DNA from: Dipteris shenzhenensis
Taxonomy: Eukaryota > Polypodiophyta > Polypodiopsida > Gleicheniales
Length of the DNA: 64,000 bases
Reading direction: 5' to 3' (one strand)
Assembly: GCA_047967505.1 (NCBI GenBank)
Contig: CM106541.1
Shown here: positions 37,401 through 49,400 of the stretch, piece by piece
Position numbering within the stretch: the first letter of the stretch is position 1
Layout: each line of letters begins with the position of its first letter
Made by a program: the position numbers and the translations under genes
The notes under the pieces: generated by a model
Seen by the model: only the letters and a program-made list of their open reading frames with translations
The model's database searches: none
Told to the model about the DNA's origin: nothing

Positions 37401-40400
37401 TCGACCCTTGGTCAAAGCCACCTTAATTATGATCAAGAGTGTTGACTCCGGTCAACTAGAGAATAAATATATTTATATATTTGTTATGTGTGCACATGTG
37501 TTCAGTGGGGACGCCCACCGTGACTAGAATTAGTCCACAGTGTATTATTTGCATGTAAAGCGCTAACAATTAATGGGTGCCATGGTGGTGCGCTTTATTT
37601 AATTGTTGCAGTACTAAGAAGGGTTATTTTCCCAAGCGCTATGGAGCCTAACAAGCATCTAGGAGGCTGTTCGCGTGACCAAGTGCTTCGAAGACTCCAG
37701 AGTTGCCCTTGGTGGCATGTAATTAGGAAAGTAATGTAGAATTTGACAAGTGGCTTGTTGCCAAGAAAGAGAGCCTAAGAGCTCATGTAACTATTCATTC
37801 ACGTTTTGGGATTGGTATGAGCAGCTTCACGCTGAACTCTTGTACTCAGTTTTCCCTCAAGTAATAAAGTACCTTCGGGGGAGGTCCAGCCCGACATGTT
37901 GTCCTGGGCCCTAGCTATTTGCAAAGTGAGGGAATGACAGAGAGAGAGTTGAGTGAGCTTATGAGAATGTATTTGCTGTCTTTTATGAGCGAGTGGTTTC
38001 ACGCTACCACATCCTATGTAAGATCCTCATCAAACAGTGCCCCTTCTCTATGAGGGAAGCCTCTAAGAAGACCCAACAATGGGACAGATGCCTATCTCCT
38101 CCCATGTGAGGAGCTGAAGCAAGAGCTTCCAAGGCTCCGAACCTAGGACGTTGTTGCTCTACTGAAAGGTATTGCATTGCCTGGCCCCAATGAATCCAAT
38201 GGGAAATAAGAGACGCACCCCACTCCAAGATCTCCTCAATCATCATGAGGAATCCAACTAATTTGTTCAGTTGATACTAGCCCCCCAGACGCCAGGCAGT
38301 GCACCCCAAGGACATACCATGAGGAATCCAACTGATTTGTTCCAGTTGATACTCGCCCTAGACGCCAAGCAATGCACCACAAGGACATACCAAACTCCCT
38401 CTAAGCTCTCAGTCGTGTCCTTCACCAAAAGGGCCGTATCATGTACAAACTCAAAGTCAAGTAACTCCTCCTGCCAGATCAAGAGGCACATCCTAGGGCC
38501 GCCACCTAAGAACGAAGGTAGCTCCTAATGCACAGGGTGACCATGACGAAATGTGATTCGAAGCTACCTCTTGGGCTGCAGGGACCTGAGGGGACTCCCT
38601 CCTCCATCTAAACCCCACCTAGGCATTAAAGTAAGGTGCATGATTGGCACGTTGGTACCCTAGATGTGCCAATGAAGAAAGATGGTAGGAGGGAGTTTGC
38701 AAAATTTGCAAAAAGACCCAGGTACTGACAAAGGAGCAAAATGGGAGGAAGTAAAATATAGATACTAGTGACTCGCATAAAGAGGCAAAATCTTGAATCA
38801 ATGCCAAGATGCAAGACACAACAAAGCAATGTGGAAGCGTCAAGATAAAACGATAGTCTATGAAGTCAATGTCGCACAAATGGCCCTCCAACCATAGAAG
38901 TTGTCTTTATTATAGTTTCCCTAAACCTTGTACCCTAGAAGATAAAGCTCAAGGTGTGCATTTAACTATGGAAAGAAGCCACTTGCATCCCAATGTATTC
39001 ATCGATTTGGCGTTAATAGGATTTCCATATGGGTCAAATGCACAAAGGGGACGCTTGGTATTGGATATTGAGGATGAGACTAAAGATGATATGGGACCAA
39101 ACATCCTAGGACTCCTTTTTTTTTTTGCGCAAAAAGTAGTGCTAGTTATATTACTTGAAAACGAGAGTACAAGAGGGCCTAAAGGCCAGCGAGCTGCCAT
39201 CACAAAATGGATACAGCCCGAGGAGCCAAAATACTAATTACAAGCCTCTCAGGGCATAATCATCGGCGGAGAGTGGACAAACAGCCACGGTGGGGGGGAG
39301 TAATGCCACTGAAGACTCTGAGCAGAGTGCTGGAAGAACAGCTCTCGGTGGTCCCAGTCGCGAAGGAAGCGCCGTCTCTTCTCCTTCCCTGCCCGGGACT
39401 CCCCCTGAATCTGATCCCACTGACCCTTGAGCGTGCGAATGATCATGCTCCAAATGTCTGCTAGGGTCTGGGTAGCAGAAGAAGCCTGATCTCCTAAGGT
39501 CTATGCGCATCTGGAAGTCCAGATATGCCAGCCTGCAATGCTCCCTATGATCTCCCACACTGGGTGCCGAGTCATCGCTCCTGCATCTGTCTCTGTCAGA
39601 TGCCAAGGGAAGCTGTCCATGTATGCCCAGGTGGCCTGCGTGATGAAGAAGACTGGATCCTGCCTAGAGAACTCATAAGCCAAGTGATGTCCCATCTCGG
39701 TGCTGCACCAGCAAACGACTCCCCAAGTGACCGGTCCTAGCTCGAGTGCAGCCCTCGCTAAGATCCCCATGACTCCCTTCCAAACTGTTTGAGCATGCGA
39801 GCAGCTCCAAAGGCAATGCTTCAGGGATGACTCCTCCTGAAAACACATCTGGCAGTGCCCCATCTGCCTCAGCCAGCTGCCAACTGGTAGCCCCTTGTGT
39901 GCCACCATCCAAAAAAAGTAAGAGATCTTCCTCGGCCGCCATCTTGCCCAAAGAGTCTTCCAAAATGTGCGAAGAAAGACCAGAGATATCCCTTGGGCAT
40001 ACCAACTATGTGCCTATGTGGGTAGCCCGCACTGGATAGCCCCAAGAGCACGCCTACCAGTACACGCACTGTAAGAGAAGAAGGGGGTAGGGTTCTCTGA
40101 GGTCTCCAATGGTGGCCAGCGCCACTCCCCTGGGTCCCACTCCACCTCTATCAAGGAACGGCCCTCCCATATCCAGAGTCTCTAGTCCTGGTCCTGCATA
40201 ATCAGGGGGTCTATATGCCACATTTTCCCTTGCAGCCCTATGATGCGAAGGCGCTGCCAGGGAAGCTGGGGGTCGATCACGGCCTCTCTGCTCTGGAGGC
40301 GGCTATCATCGGCAACGGAGAAGAAGTGGATCGAGGAGTCTGAGAAAAGGCCTGCAACCACCAAAGGAATGCCACGGGGTGTGAACTGCCCTAGCCACCT

Positions 40401-43400
40401 CTCATCTCCCGGGAGGAGCTGTCTGGTGATCATGGGAATCCTCCAACCTGCAGGAATGGCAGCATCGATCTCCACTCGCCGAGCCTGGATCCCACGTGCC
40501 ATACCTACTGCTACTGCCAGCTCGCTTGGGCTCAGCTGGCTGTAGACGTCCCTCCAAACCCGGAGCGAGCGCATGGGCCCACGTGCCCAGAGCGCCCAAG
40601 GAATATGGGATCTCTCTCCAAGCTGGCGACCTGTATCATCTGTCACCTGGCTGCTCCAGATCAGAGGCTGTCTGTCTATCTCCTCTCGGCAGCTAAAGGG
40701 AACCTGGGAGAGGCTGTGTCGCAACTTCCTCCAGACCGAGACGAGGCTACGGAGGAAGGGGGAACGAGGCTGAGTCAATGGGGCAGAAGTGAAGATCCAC
40801 CGGATAGAGGGCTGCCAATCACCCCCTCTTTGGGGGGTACACACGCTGAGACCATGCTGAAGCAAGAGCTTCCACGTCTGCCCTCCTGGGGTCAGACCGC
40901 GGATGACTAACTTGCCAAGTAGTGCCTGACTCTGCAGTTCTGGATCTATGATGCCAAGGCCGCCCTCTGTCTGGGAGAGAATGACCGTCTGCCGGGCGAC
41001 CCAGGCTCTGGTGGTGCCGGAACCATCTGAACCAGACCAAAGGAAGTTCCGCACCAGTCTCCTCAGCTGGGCTACACACGATCTTGAGAAACACCAGCAA
41101 GAGGCCACGTACCAAGCGGTGGCAAGAAGGACCTGGTTGACCACAAGGGCCCTGCCTACCAAGGATAGCCGAGCCATGCTCCAGAAGGCTAGCTTCCGTC
41201 GTATGGAGACTAGGACTGGTAAGAACTGCTGAGCCGGCGTGATGTCCAGGCCTACCTGAAATCCCAGGTATAACGTGTTGTCTGTCCTCTAGGGATCCAG
41301 CAAAACCCCAGGAAAATACCCCACTGTGAGCTGGGGCTCTCGGATCCGTAAGAAAACCAACTGACTTATGCCAATTGATTTTCGCCCCAGCGGCTACGCA
41401 AAAAACCTCTAAGGACAGTCTCACTCGCTCCAGTGACTCGATATCATCCTGCACATATAGGGCTGTGTCGTCTGCATACTCGGAGTCCAGAAGTTCTGCA
41501 TCGTCTCGAATAGGGAGGCACATCCCACGAAGACCAGTGGTATGGGCTCGTAGGAAGTGAGTCATGGCCTCCGCAAAAAATAGGAAGAGGTAGGGCGCAA
41601 GCGGGCAGCCCTAACGCACCGAGCGATCAAGGGTGAATCTCTCCCCCATCCTGCCGCTGATGATAACCCGGCTGGAGGCCGACCTGTAGAGGCTAGCAAT
41701 ACCTCTGATCCACTCGTCCGAGAAACCGAACCGAGAGTGTACCTTCCAAGAAGGACCAGTCTACCCTGTCCTACGCCTTCTCAAAGTCAAGGAGTATGGC
41801 AAGGTGCTGGCCATTGTGCTGGGCCCACTCTGTCGCCTCTGAGAAAGTGAAAATGTTGTCCAAAATGCTACGATCTTGGACAAAACCAATCTGGGTGTCA
41901 TGGATCAAGTCATGTAGCAAGGGGCGGATGCGGCTACTGATCATCTTGGCGAGGATTTTGTAGGCAGTCGGGAGGAGGGTGATAGGGCGCCACTGTCTGA
42001 TCTCCTACCGGTCCCCCCTTTGGGGATGAGGCAAATCAAGCCTGTCGCAAGGCTCTCTAGCATCTGTCCGCTGGAGAAGATATGCTGGAAGGCTGCGAGC
42101 AAGGGCTGGTGGACCTGCTCCCAGAAGGTGGTGAAGAAAGCTCTACAGAGCCCATCCTCACCTGGGCATTTCTGCCCATCAATAGCGCTCACCGCATCCT
42201 GCATCTCTGCCACGGTGAAAGGGGCGAGGAGGGAATCACTCATGCTAGGCTGCACGAGCAACGGTGTATACCTCCACACCTCCTCCCTGCATCGGAGGCC
42301 ACGAGGGTCTGGGGGCTCCTGCTGGAATAGGGATCTGTAGAAATCTATCGCCAAGTCCCGGACCTCCTCTGGATCTGTCCTGACACTACCATCCTGCGCT
42401 CTAAGAGATCGGAGCTGTTCCCCTGCTGACCTCTGGCCATGAGTCCTGAAGAACTCTCTGCACATCCTGTCACCTTTCCTAGCCCAGAAGGACTTGGAAG
42501 CATGAAACGAGAACTCTGAGCGTCGCTCGGTGATCTCCTCTAGCATGGCTCGGGCTCGAATCTCCTGCCATCTGAGCTCCTCAGAGCCTAGAGAAGACTG
42601 TTGCATCCGCTGTATCGAGGCGAGATCTCGTCTGAGACCACTGCTGCCTGAACTGAATCACCTCCTGCTGACAGATGAGACTAGACTCGGCAAGCGCCTG
42701 AGCTACCTGTGCTGCCATATCCCCCATGGGGTCCCAATCCTGCTTCCACAACTCCACTATCCTGTTGCGAACCGCTGCTCTGGAGTAGATGGAGTCTGAG
42801 ATCCGGCATGAGCGTGGAGGTGAGGAGTGAGAGGCTGAGTCCAGGACTAGGATGATTGGGGCATGGTCAGAGAGTGTCGTCCCTGGAACCACTCCTGACT
42901 CTCCACCTCTGCCAAGCGCCCAATCGTTGACATAGAAACGGTCCAGCCGCTCCAGAAGTCTGCCTCCCTCCCTCCTGTAACCCCAAGAGAAGTCCAGACT
43001 CCCTGTCCATTTACGAAAGGAAGGCTCCCTCCAGCTGTCCCGACCTCCCACTGCGAACAGGAAGGAGTCCCAATCTACTTGCTCCGCCTGAGCTATACCG
43101 AGGAACTCTGGGCCCGTCCCTGCTGATCCTCTAAGGTCTCAAGGTTATTGAAGTCCCCTCCTACAATCCAAGAATCCATCTCTGGCAATAAGTCTGTCAA
43201 AGAGCTCCAAAAAGCGGCTCTCCGTCTGAGGTCGGTCGGGGCATAGATATTGAGGATGCCGATACGGGATCCCTCAATATTCAAGCCCACCCAAAGCGCT
43301 CATTCTGGGATCAGGGTGCCAAAACCACACACATGCTGAACTAGAGAAGCGTCGATGGAGGTACAGACACCCCCGCTCCTCCCCTGCTCGCCAATCGAAG

Positions 43401-46400
43401 GTTCCCAGTAGGTGTGGGAGCGTCCTGTGAGGACCTTCCCACAAATACTGGTCTGAGAAGCCGAAAGCTTGTGTTCCTGTAATAGGAGCACATCTACCCT
43501 TCCCACCAAGGCTGGCTGGAGCTCCTGTCTGAGCACCATCTTCCTGGGGCCGCGGGTTCCTGATGAGTGGAACCCGTTGACGTTCCAAGAGATAATGCGT
43601 ATACTCATGAAGAGAGGAGATGGGCCACAAACAGCTGTCTGCTTGCGGTCGATGTCAAGGTGGTCGGAGGATGTCCAGTGTGCAGATGAAGGCGCTTCTG
43701 TGAGGGTTTCGAAGGAGAGGCCGGATCATCGGACCCATCCTCTAAAACCTTCAACAGAGGGGATAGGCCCTTCGTCCCATGGTGGTAAGCTCTCTCTAAC
43801 CAGCTCGACGCCTCTGCCAGGGAAATACTGTAGAAACCCGCTACCTCTGAGGTCCTCCACGGGCGGAGCCCTTCCGCGTAGACCCACTCCAGAGGCAGTT
43901 GAATAATGACCAAAAGGCGGAATTGTTTGGCGCTCTGGCGCCATCTCAGACGAACGTCACCCTCCTTCCACTGCTGCTCAAGATGTCTAGGCATGCAGGG
44001 AAGGAGCCAATACCCGTTGCATCCAAATAATCCCAAGGTCCTGCTCGGTAAAACTCCAAAGGTAGAGCTCTAGGAGCAGCCCTTGGGTGTGGGGACGAGG
44101 ATGAGGAGTCTGAACTAGAGAGAGGGGTGCTGGCTGTCGAACAAGCTAGAGTGGTGCTGGCCGTCGAACAAGCTGGAGTGGTGCTGGCCTTCTGCGGGGA
44201 AGGGCCTCTCCCCTCCGCCGGGCCAGGAGGGATAGGCGTGGGGGAGGTCTGTGCTGGCTTCGGGGCTGCAGGTGGCGCAGGCGGAGAGGGGGGTTCCCTC
44301 TGGATCATGCTCGAGGAAGAGAGGGGAGCGGAAACCACCGGTGCTGGAGGGGATCCTGGAGGGGGTGGAAGTAGGGGGACCGAGGAGGAGGGGGGAGGGG
44401 AGGGAGGGCGGGGTGAAGGATGAGGGGGAGGCTCGCTGATCTTCTCCTTCCCTTTCTCCTTTCCCTTACCGGGCTGCTGCTGATTGGTGACCACAGGGGG
44501 GGGCTCTTGCTGTAGATGGGAAGGCTTTTTTGGTCCAGCTTTGTTTCCTTTCCATTTTCTTTTGACCTCGGTCCAGCCTTCCCCTTCTGGAAGGGGTGTC
44601 GATGCCTAGCGGGGGGGATCCTGAGTTGCCTGGATGGGGACCTTCTGAGGTTCTGTCCTCGTGAAGCGAGGGCAGGAGCGCGCCTGGTGCCCGAAGCCGT
44701 GGCATCTCAGACACTGATCTGGGCAACCAGTGACCATAATGTGCTGCGTCACCACACATGTGTCCGTCTCGATCTCGAACTCTGAGGGGATACTCTGTGG
44801 ATCTAGGACTGCCACTTTGACACGTGGCACCCCTTGGGCTGCCGCCGCATCAACGAAGGTGTCGTGCATGGGCCAGCCAAAGTGCACTCCTTGATGATCG
44901 GGCGAAGCTCGGTTGCGAGGCCTAGGAAAATGAGGGTAACTGGATGGCGATGAATGCGGAAGCGGGCATCGAAGTCCGCTACACTAAAACCCCTATACCA
45001 TGGGACCATAAGGATGATCTTCCCACCCACAGAAGTAGGGGATCGCCTGACCATATCACTCGCAGCCTGTGCTGAGGACTAGGAAAATGAGGGTAACTGG
45101 ATGGCGAGGAATGCGGAAGCGGGCATCGAAGTCCGCTACACTAAAACCCCTATACCATGGGACCATAAGGATGATCTTCCCACCCACAGAAGTAGGGGAT
45201 CGCCTGACCATATCACTCGCAGCCTGTGCTGAGGAGAGCTTGAGCCAAAAGATACCACGTCCCATGAGTGCAACCTCCTCAATGTGGCTGTCCTCAAGGT
45301 AGAGGGTGGACTGCAGCCAGTCCCTGATGTCTGCTCGTGAAGGGGAGTAGCCAATGACTCTCCCATAAACGGATGTCTGGGAGAAGTCCGTGGCGGCCTG
45401 CTTCACCAAGGAGACCCTATGCTCTGTCAGTGTTACGCGGTAGATGGAGGGGGGGGGTTCCGTCTGGGCCACCGGTTCTGGGCTCTTGGCCGCCATGCCG
45501 CACCAACAAACTGCGAACGCTCCAAAGGCGGGGGAATGAGAAGGAAACGGCAGAGACGAAGGAGGGGGGGAGTGGTACAGAGGCGGGGGAGGAAAGAGGG
45601 AGGGATGGAGAGGTACGGGGAAGCGGGGGGGGAGAGGTGGTGAAGAGGGAGCGGGTGGCGGAGGGGAAGGAACGAGGAGGGGGGGGGGGGGGCAGCGCAG
45701 CGCAGCGCGGGGAGAGGAGGGGGGAAAGGGAGAGGGTGTGGCAGCGCTGCACGAGAGGGGGCGGGGAGGAGAGGCAAGGAAGGAGGGGGAGGGGGGGGGG
45801 GGAGCGTTGCGCCGCGGCGGGGGGGGAGGGGGCGGGGGGGGGGGTAGCGCAACGCGAGGGGGGGGCGGGGAGAGAGCGGAGAGCGGAGAGGGTAGGAGCG
45901 GAGCGGGGGGGACGGCGGGCGGAGAGGGAGGAGAGGGGGACGGAGGGGCGCAGCGGGAGGCGACGGCCAAGGAGGAGGGGGAGGGGAGGGGCCGCGCAGC
46001 GCGAGGGGGGGGTAGACGGGAGCGGGGGAGGGGGGGGCGTTCGCAGGAACTAAGCGAGTCCACTGCAGGTGGATTTACTTTTCAGTGGAAGGCACATCGT
46101 AGGACTCCATACCATAGTGTGAATAAGCATCTTACCAAGTTTGGTCCCATTTAGACCTTTGCGCATTTACTATTTAATGAATGTCATCATTTTTTAATCC
46201 TAACGCCACCTAGGCACCAAAATAAGGTGCATCATTGGTGCATTCCACGAATGATCCATCAACCACTTCAAACATGCACAATGTAAGCTCCTCTTGCATC
46301 AAAGGTATTTCTCTTCTTCTTTCAATTGCTCGCACTGCCCAGCTCTCCGGAAAAAAAAGTATTCCACATTCTACAGATCAATGGTCTCTCATATGAAGGC

Positions 46401-49400
46401 AATTGGCACCTTCAGATCAACGTTCTCTCATATAGAAAGCAATCACTTGGCTTGCCTAGGATGGACCCAATCTGTCACTGCAAGAAGCAATAGGGTACGT
46501 AGGCTTGGACTGTGGTCAGCACAAAATCTTAATGGAGAAAGTCCATTCATGGTGATTTCTTATTTGCCCTAGCTGACCTAGCGTAACGATTATGAGTTTG
46601 GCAAAATGGCACATTTGGAGAGGAATATGTCGACAAGTCAATAGGGGGAGGCAACTTTAGTCAAGAAGCTTTTTCACCTTTTTGGGCAGATCTTGATCCA
46701 CTCAGTGCAAAGCAGCAACTTGAATATGCTCAAGGAATACAGCCACAAGAAGTTATCCTCCCAAAAATTGGGACAGAAAGGCTATCTACTAGCAATACTA
46801 GACTTTACTGAAACATTACTATAATAGTCTTCCAGTATCATGTCTCACTCTCCGGGGAAACAACACAAGAGATGCTTAAAATTTGTAAAGGCACCTTACT
46901 GATGCCCCAGATCAGTGATCTCACACATCTATGTCAAGTCTCAGACTTTCTGTAATCACATAGAAGACTAGCACAAAGTAATAAGTACTGCTCATAAAAC
47001 ATCAAAGCATTGATCTACCTGGGAGCTTTGTGTCTGTTGATGCTTGATTACATCTTCATCAACCAGGTCATCGGTTTTTCCATCTTCTAAGAATGATTCC
47101 AGGCATACTTTCTCGTCTCTTCCTCCCAACATCATACTATGGAGACCTTCCTCACCTTCTTTAAAATCTTTGCATGCTATGTTGCCCTTGGAGTGTGCAG
47201 CTTGTGTGCACTTTAAAAGAGCATCATGTCCCTGTGAAGATGCAATTCCAACATTCTGAAAATTTTCTGGAGGAACGGCCGCCCGTTTTCTATCCTCTAT
47301 ATGTGGTTCATGGCCAGTCACAGAAGGCTCTTTCTTGTCCAAACATTCATTCTTATCCCCTGATAAGTGCTCATGAACATCAATGATATTTTCAAAGGCC
47401 CTGCGAAAGACACCTTCATACGGTGCAGCTTGAACATGGCGCTCGGGCGAAGCATTTTGTCCCAGAACAATATCAATCCCATCTCCTTTTCCTGCCTGCT
47501 CCTAACACCACAGACGGATATCTAAGTCATTCTAACAGTTCAAATATAAGAAACATCTAAAACTTCAAGCTATTTCTTATCTGCATTTATCTAAGTCATT
47601 CTAACAGTTCAAATATAAGAAACATCTAAAGCTTCAATCTGCATTTTGTACCCGAGATGGTATGATACAGCATACAACAATGCCTAATTTTTCTTGCATA
47701 CCTCCCATATGGGTATGAGTGACTGAACCATTTTGACCTCTGGACCTGCTCTTGAAAGTCGCACGTACAATATTTCATCTCTATTCACAATGTCTGTATT
47801 ACAAAGCAACAGAAGTTTTCACATGCATAGAACTCTAGAACATACTTGAATTTCGTGCACATGTGAATACCTTCCATTGATGCATCGCCCTCTAGTTCGC
47901 AAGTGCTCTGCTTGCCTGGCACCATCATTTCAGCTTGTGATTCCTTTCCAGAATCTCCCTTTTTGCACCATACTTCCATGTAGCTAACATTCTCAGGCCA
48001 GGTTTGTCCTGCAGAAGAATTCGCCGACTCTTCCACAGTTGAACTTTTTGTATGATTCATGTGTGCCACAAGCATAGATGCCAGCCTTCGAAAGTCCAGA
48101 TTGGATGAGTGAAGTCGAGCAAAAGGGTTATCTAACACAGGCTGACGTAATTTGATGTCAGCTAAATGGAGGAGTCCCATTCCTGTTAGGTTATGATCAA
48201 TCTACACAATGAGAGTGAACAGCAAGCCAGTATCAGCCAAAGCTTGAAAACGGTTTAAAGAATAAAGAATGAAGATGCAAAAAAAAAGATTTGGGTGCAT
48301 TTGTTTAGTTACGCTTCTACCCTTATTACAACAGTCAGAGTTGAACACCGATAAACAATTGAATGATTTAAAAATCCTACCATTACTTGAAGTAGATAAG
48401 GTATGTGTGATTCATGTGGTTGAAAACGTCTATTCAAAATGCCAGCCCCCTGCAACGAGAATAGGAATTGAAAATTGTTCAAACAGTAAACCTAGATAAC
48501 ATACCAATCATCAGAGGCGTCATGAGACATGAGGATACATATGAGTTTTGTTCTAGATCTACCAGATCCAGCGTTCAATCTTGCTTTTGCCAAACTTGAA
48601 GCATAACCAACTATCTCCATTTGAACAAGATCTGAACCCAGTGCAATCTAGCTGAATTTAAAACATGCCAAATCTCAAGAAAGAGAATCAGACAAGACAA
48701 CTTCTCACCTGATAGTCACCACCAAGAAACCAACTCCATCATGGATAGCATAATAGGAAACTTCTATTAAGTATGAAAAAGTATGAGAGCTCAGCAAGTG
48801 GGTCGATTTCTCAACAATAAGGGAAGGTTGTGGTGCCAAATAATCGCCATACATGTTTTGAAGAAAGCTTTCCGCTTGCTTCGTGCAACTTTGGAATCTC
48901 CTTGGATTGATTCCAAATCAATGTGTGAACACTATGGTCCCAAATGTTTGTCATGACCTGAGTTGTTAAGACCTGGGCTTTCTAAAAAGCCTGTGTGTAT
49001 CTGGCTTTCCAGAGATGCCAAGCAATAATGCTTGCTATAAGCTGCCTAAGTAGTATCAATTTATTGAGTGGGCTTTCTATACGAAGAATAAGGAATGTCC
49101 TGAATTAGGCATCTTCTAACTAAGACATTCTGAACAATGAAGGCTGGATTCCCTAATTCAAGAAAGATCTGAGGGCCAGATTATGCAAGCCAAGCAACTG
49201 CAGTCCAAGTAATAATCAGTTGATTTCTAGATAGTCAACCCATAAGCTGAGCAATGTCACCCCAGATAAGGAAGGCTTTCTTGCATTCCCATAAAACAAT
49301 GGAAGCCTGTCTCTGAGCGTACAGAGCATCTACAACAGTTTGCAGCAGCTCTACATACGGATCTCCATTGATTTCATGGCAGTCCACCATGTAAAAACCG

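Larger units (their letters stand above)
33890..38011 (+). mobile_element. Chromodomain Ty3/gypsy element (chromovirus), 5'-truncated
   Basis: Order protease, RT, RNase H, integrase, chromodomain, polypurine tract, 3' LTR, all on the plus strand, antisense to REV3. The 5' LTR and gag are missing; homology starts at the protease ('[14 protein letters not shown]', about 33899). Frames break at about 33945, 34500-34680, 34995-35150, 35450 and 35950. The putative 3' LTR starts TGTCACC at 37138 just after 'gccaaggggatgt', which contains a short purine-rich tract. Confidence 0.88.
39116..46093 (-). mobile_element. LINE C, near full-length GC-rich LINE with target-site duplication
   Basis: About 6,978 bp, much more GC-rich than its surroundings, and sense to REV3. 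The 3' A-tail is T12 on the plus strand at 39116-39127. The element is flanked by 15-bp direct repeats 39101-39115 (acatcctaggactcc) and 46094-46108 (acatcgtaggactcc) with one mismatch, a classic LINE target-site duplication. Order from the 5' end: C-rich leader, ORF1 with CCHC, endonuclease, RT, C-terminal finger. Several frame breaks mean it is not active. Confidence 0.88.

Noticed and set aside
45373-46063. Long open frames on both strands, Pro/Arg/Gly-rich
   Set aside because: Produced by the extreme G-richness of the LINE C leader. Only the part from ATG 45496 on the minus strand has protein-like sequence.
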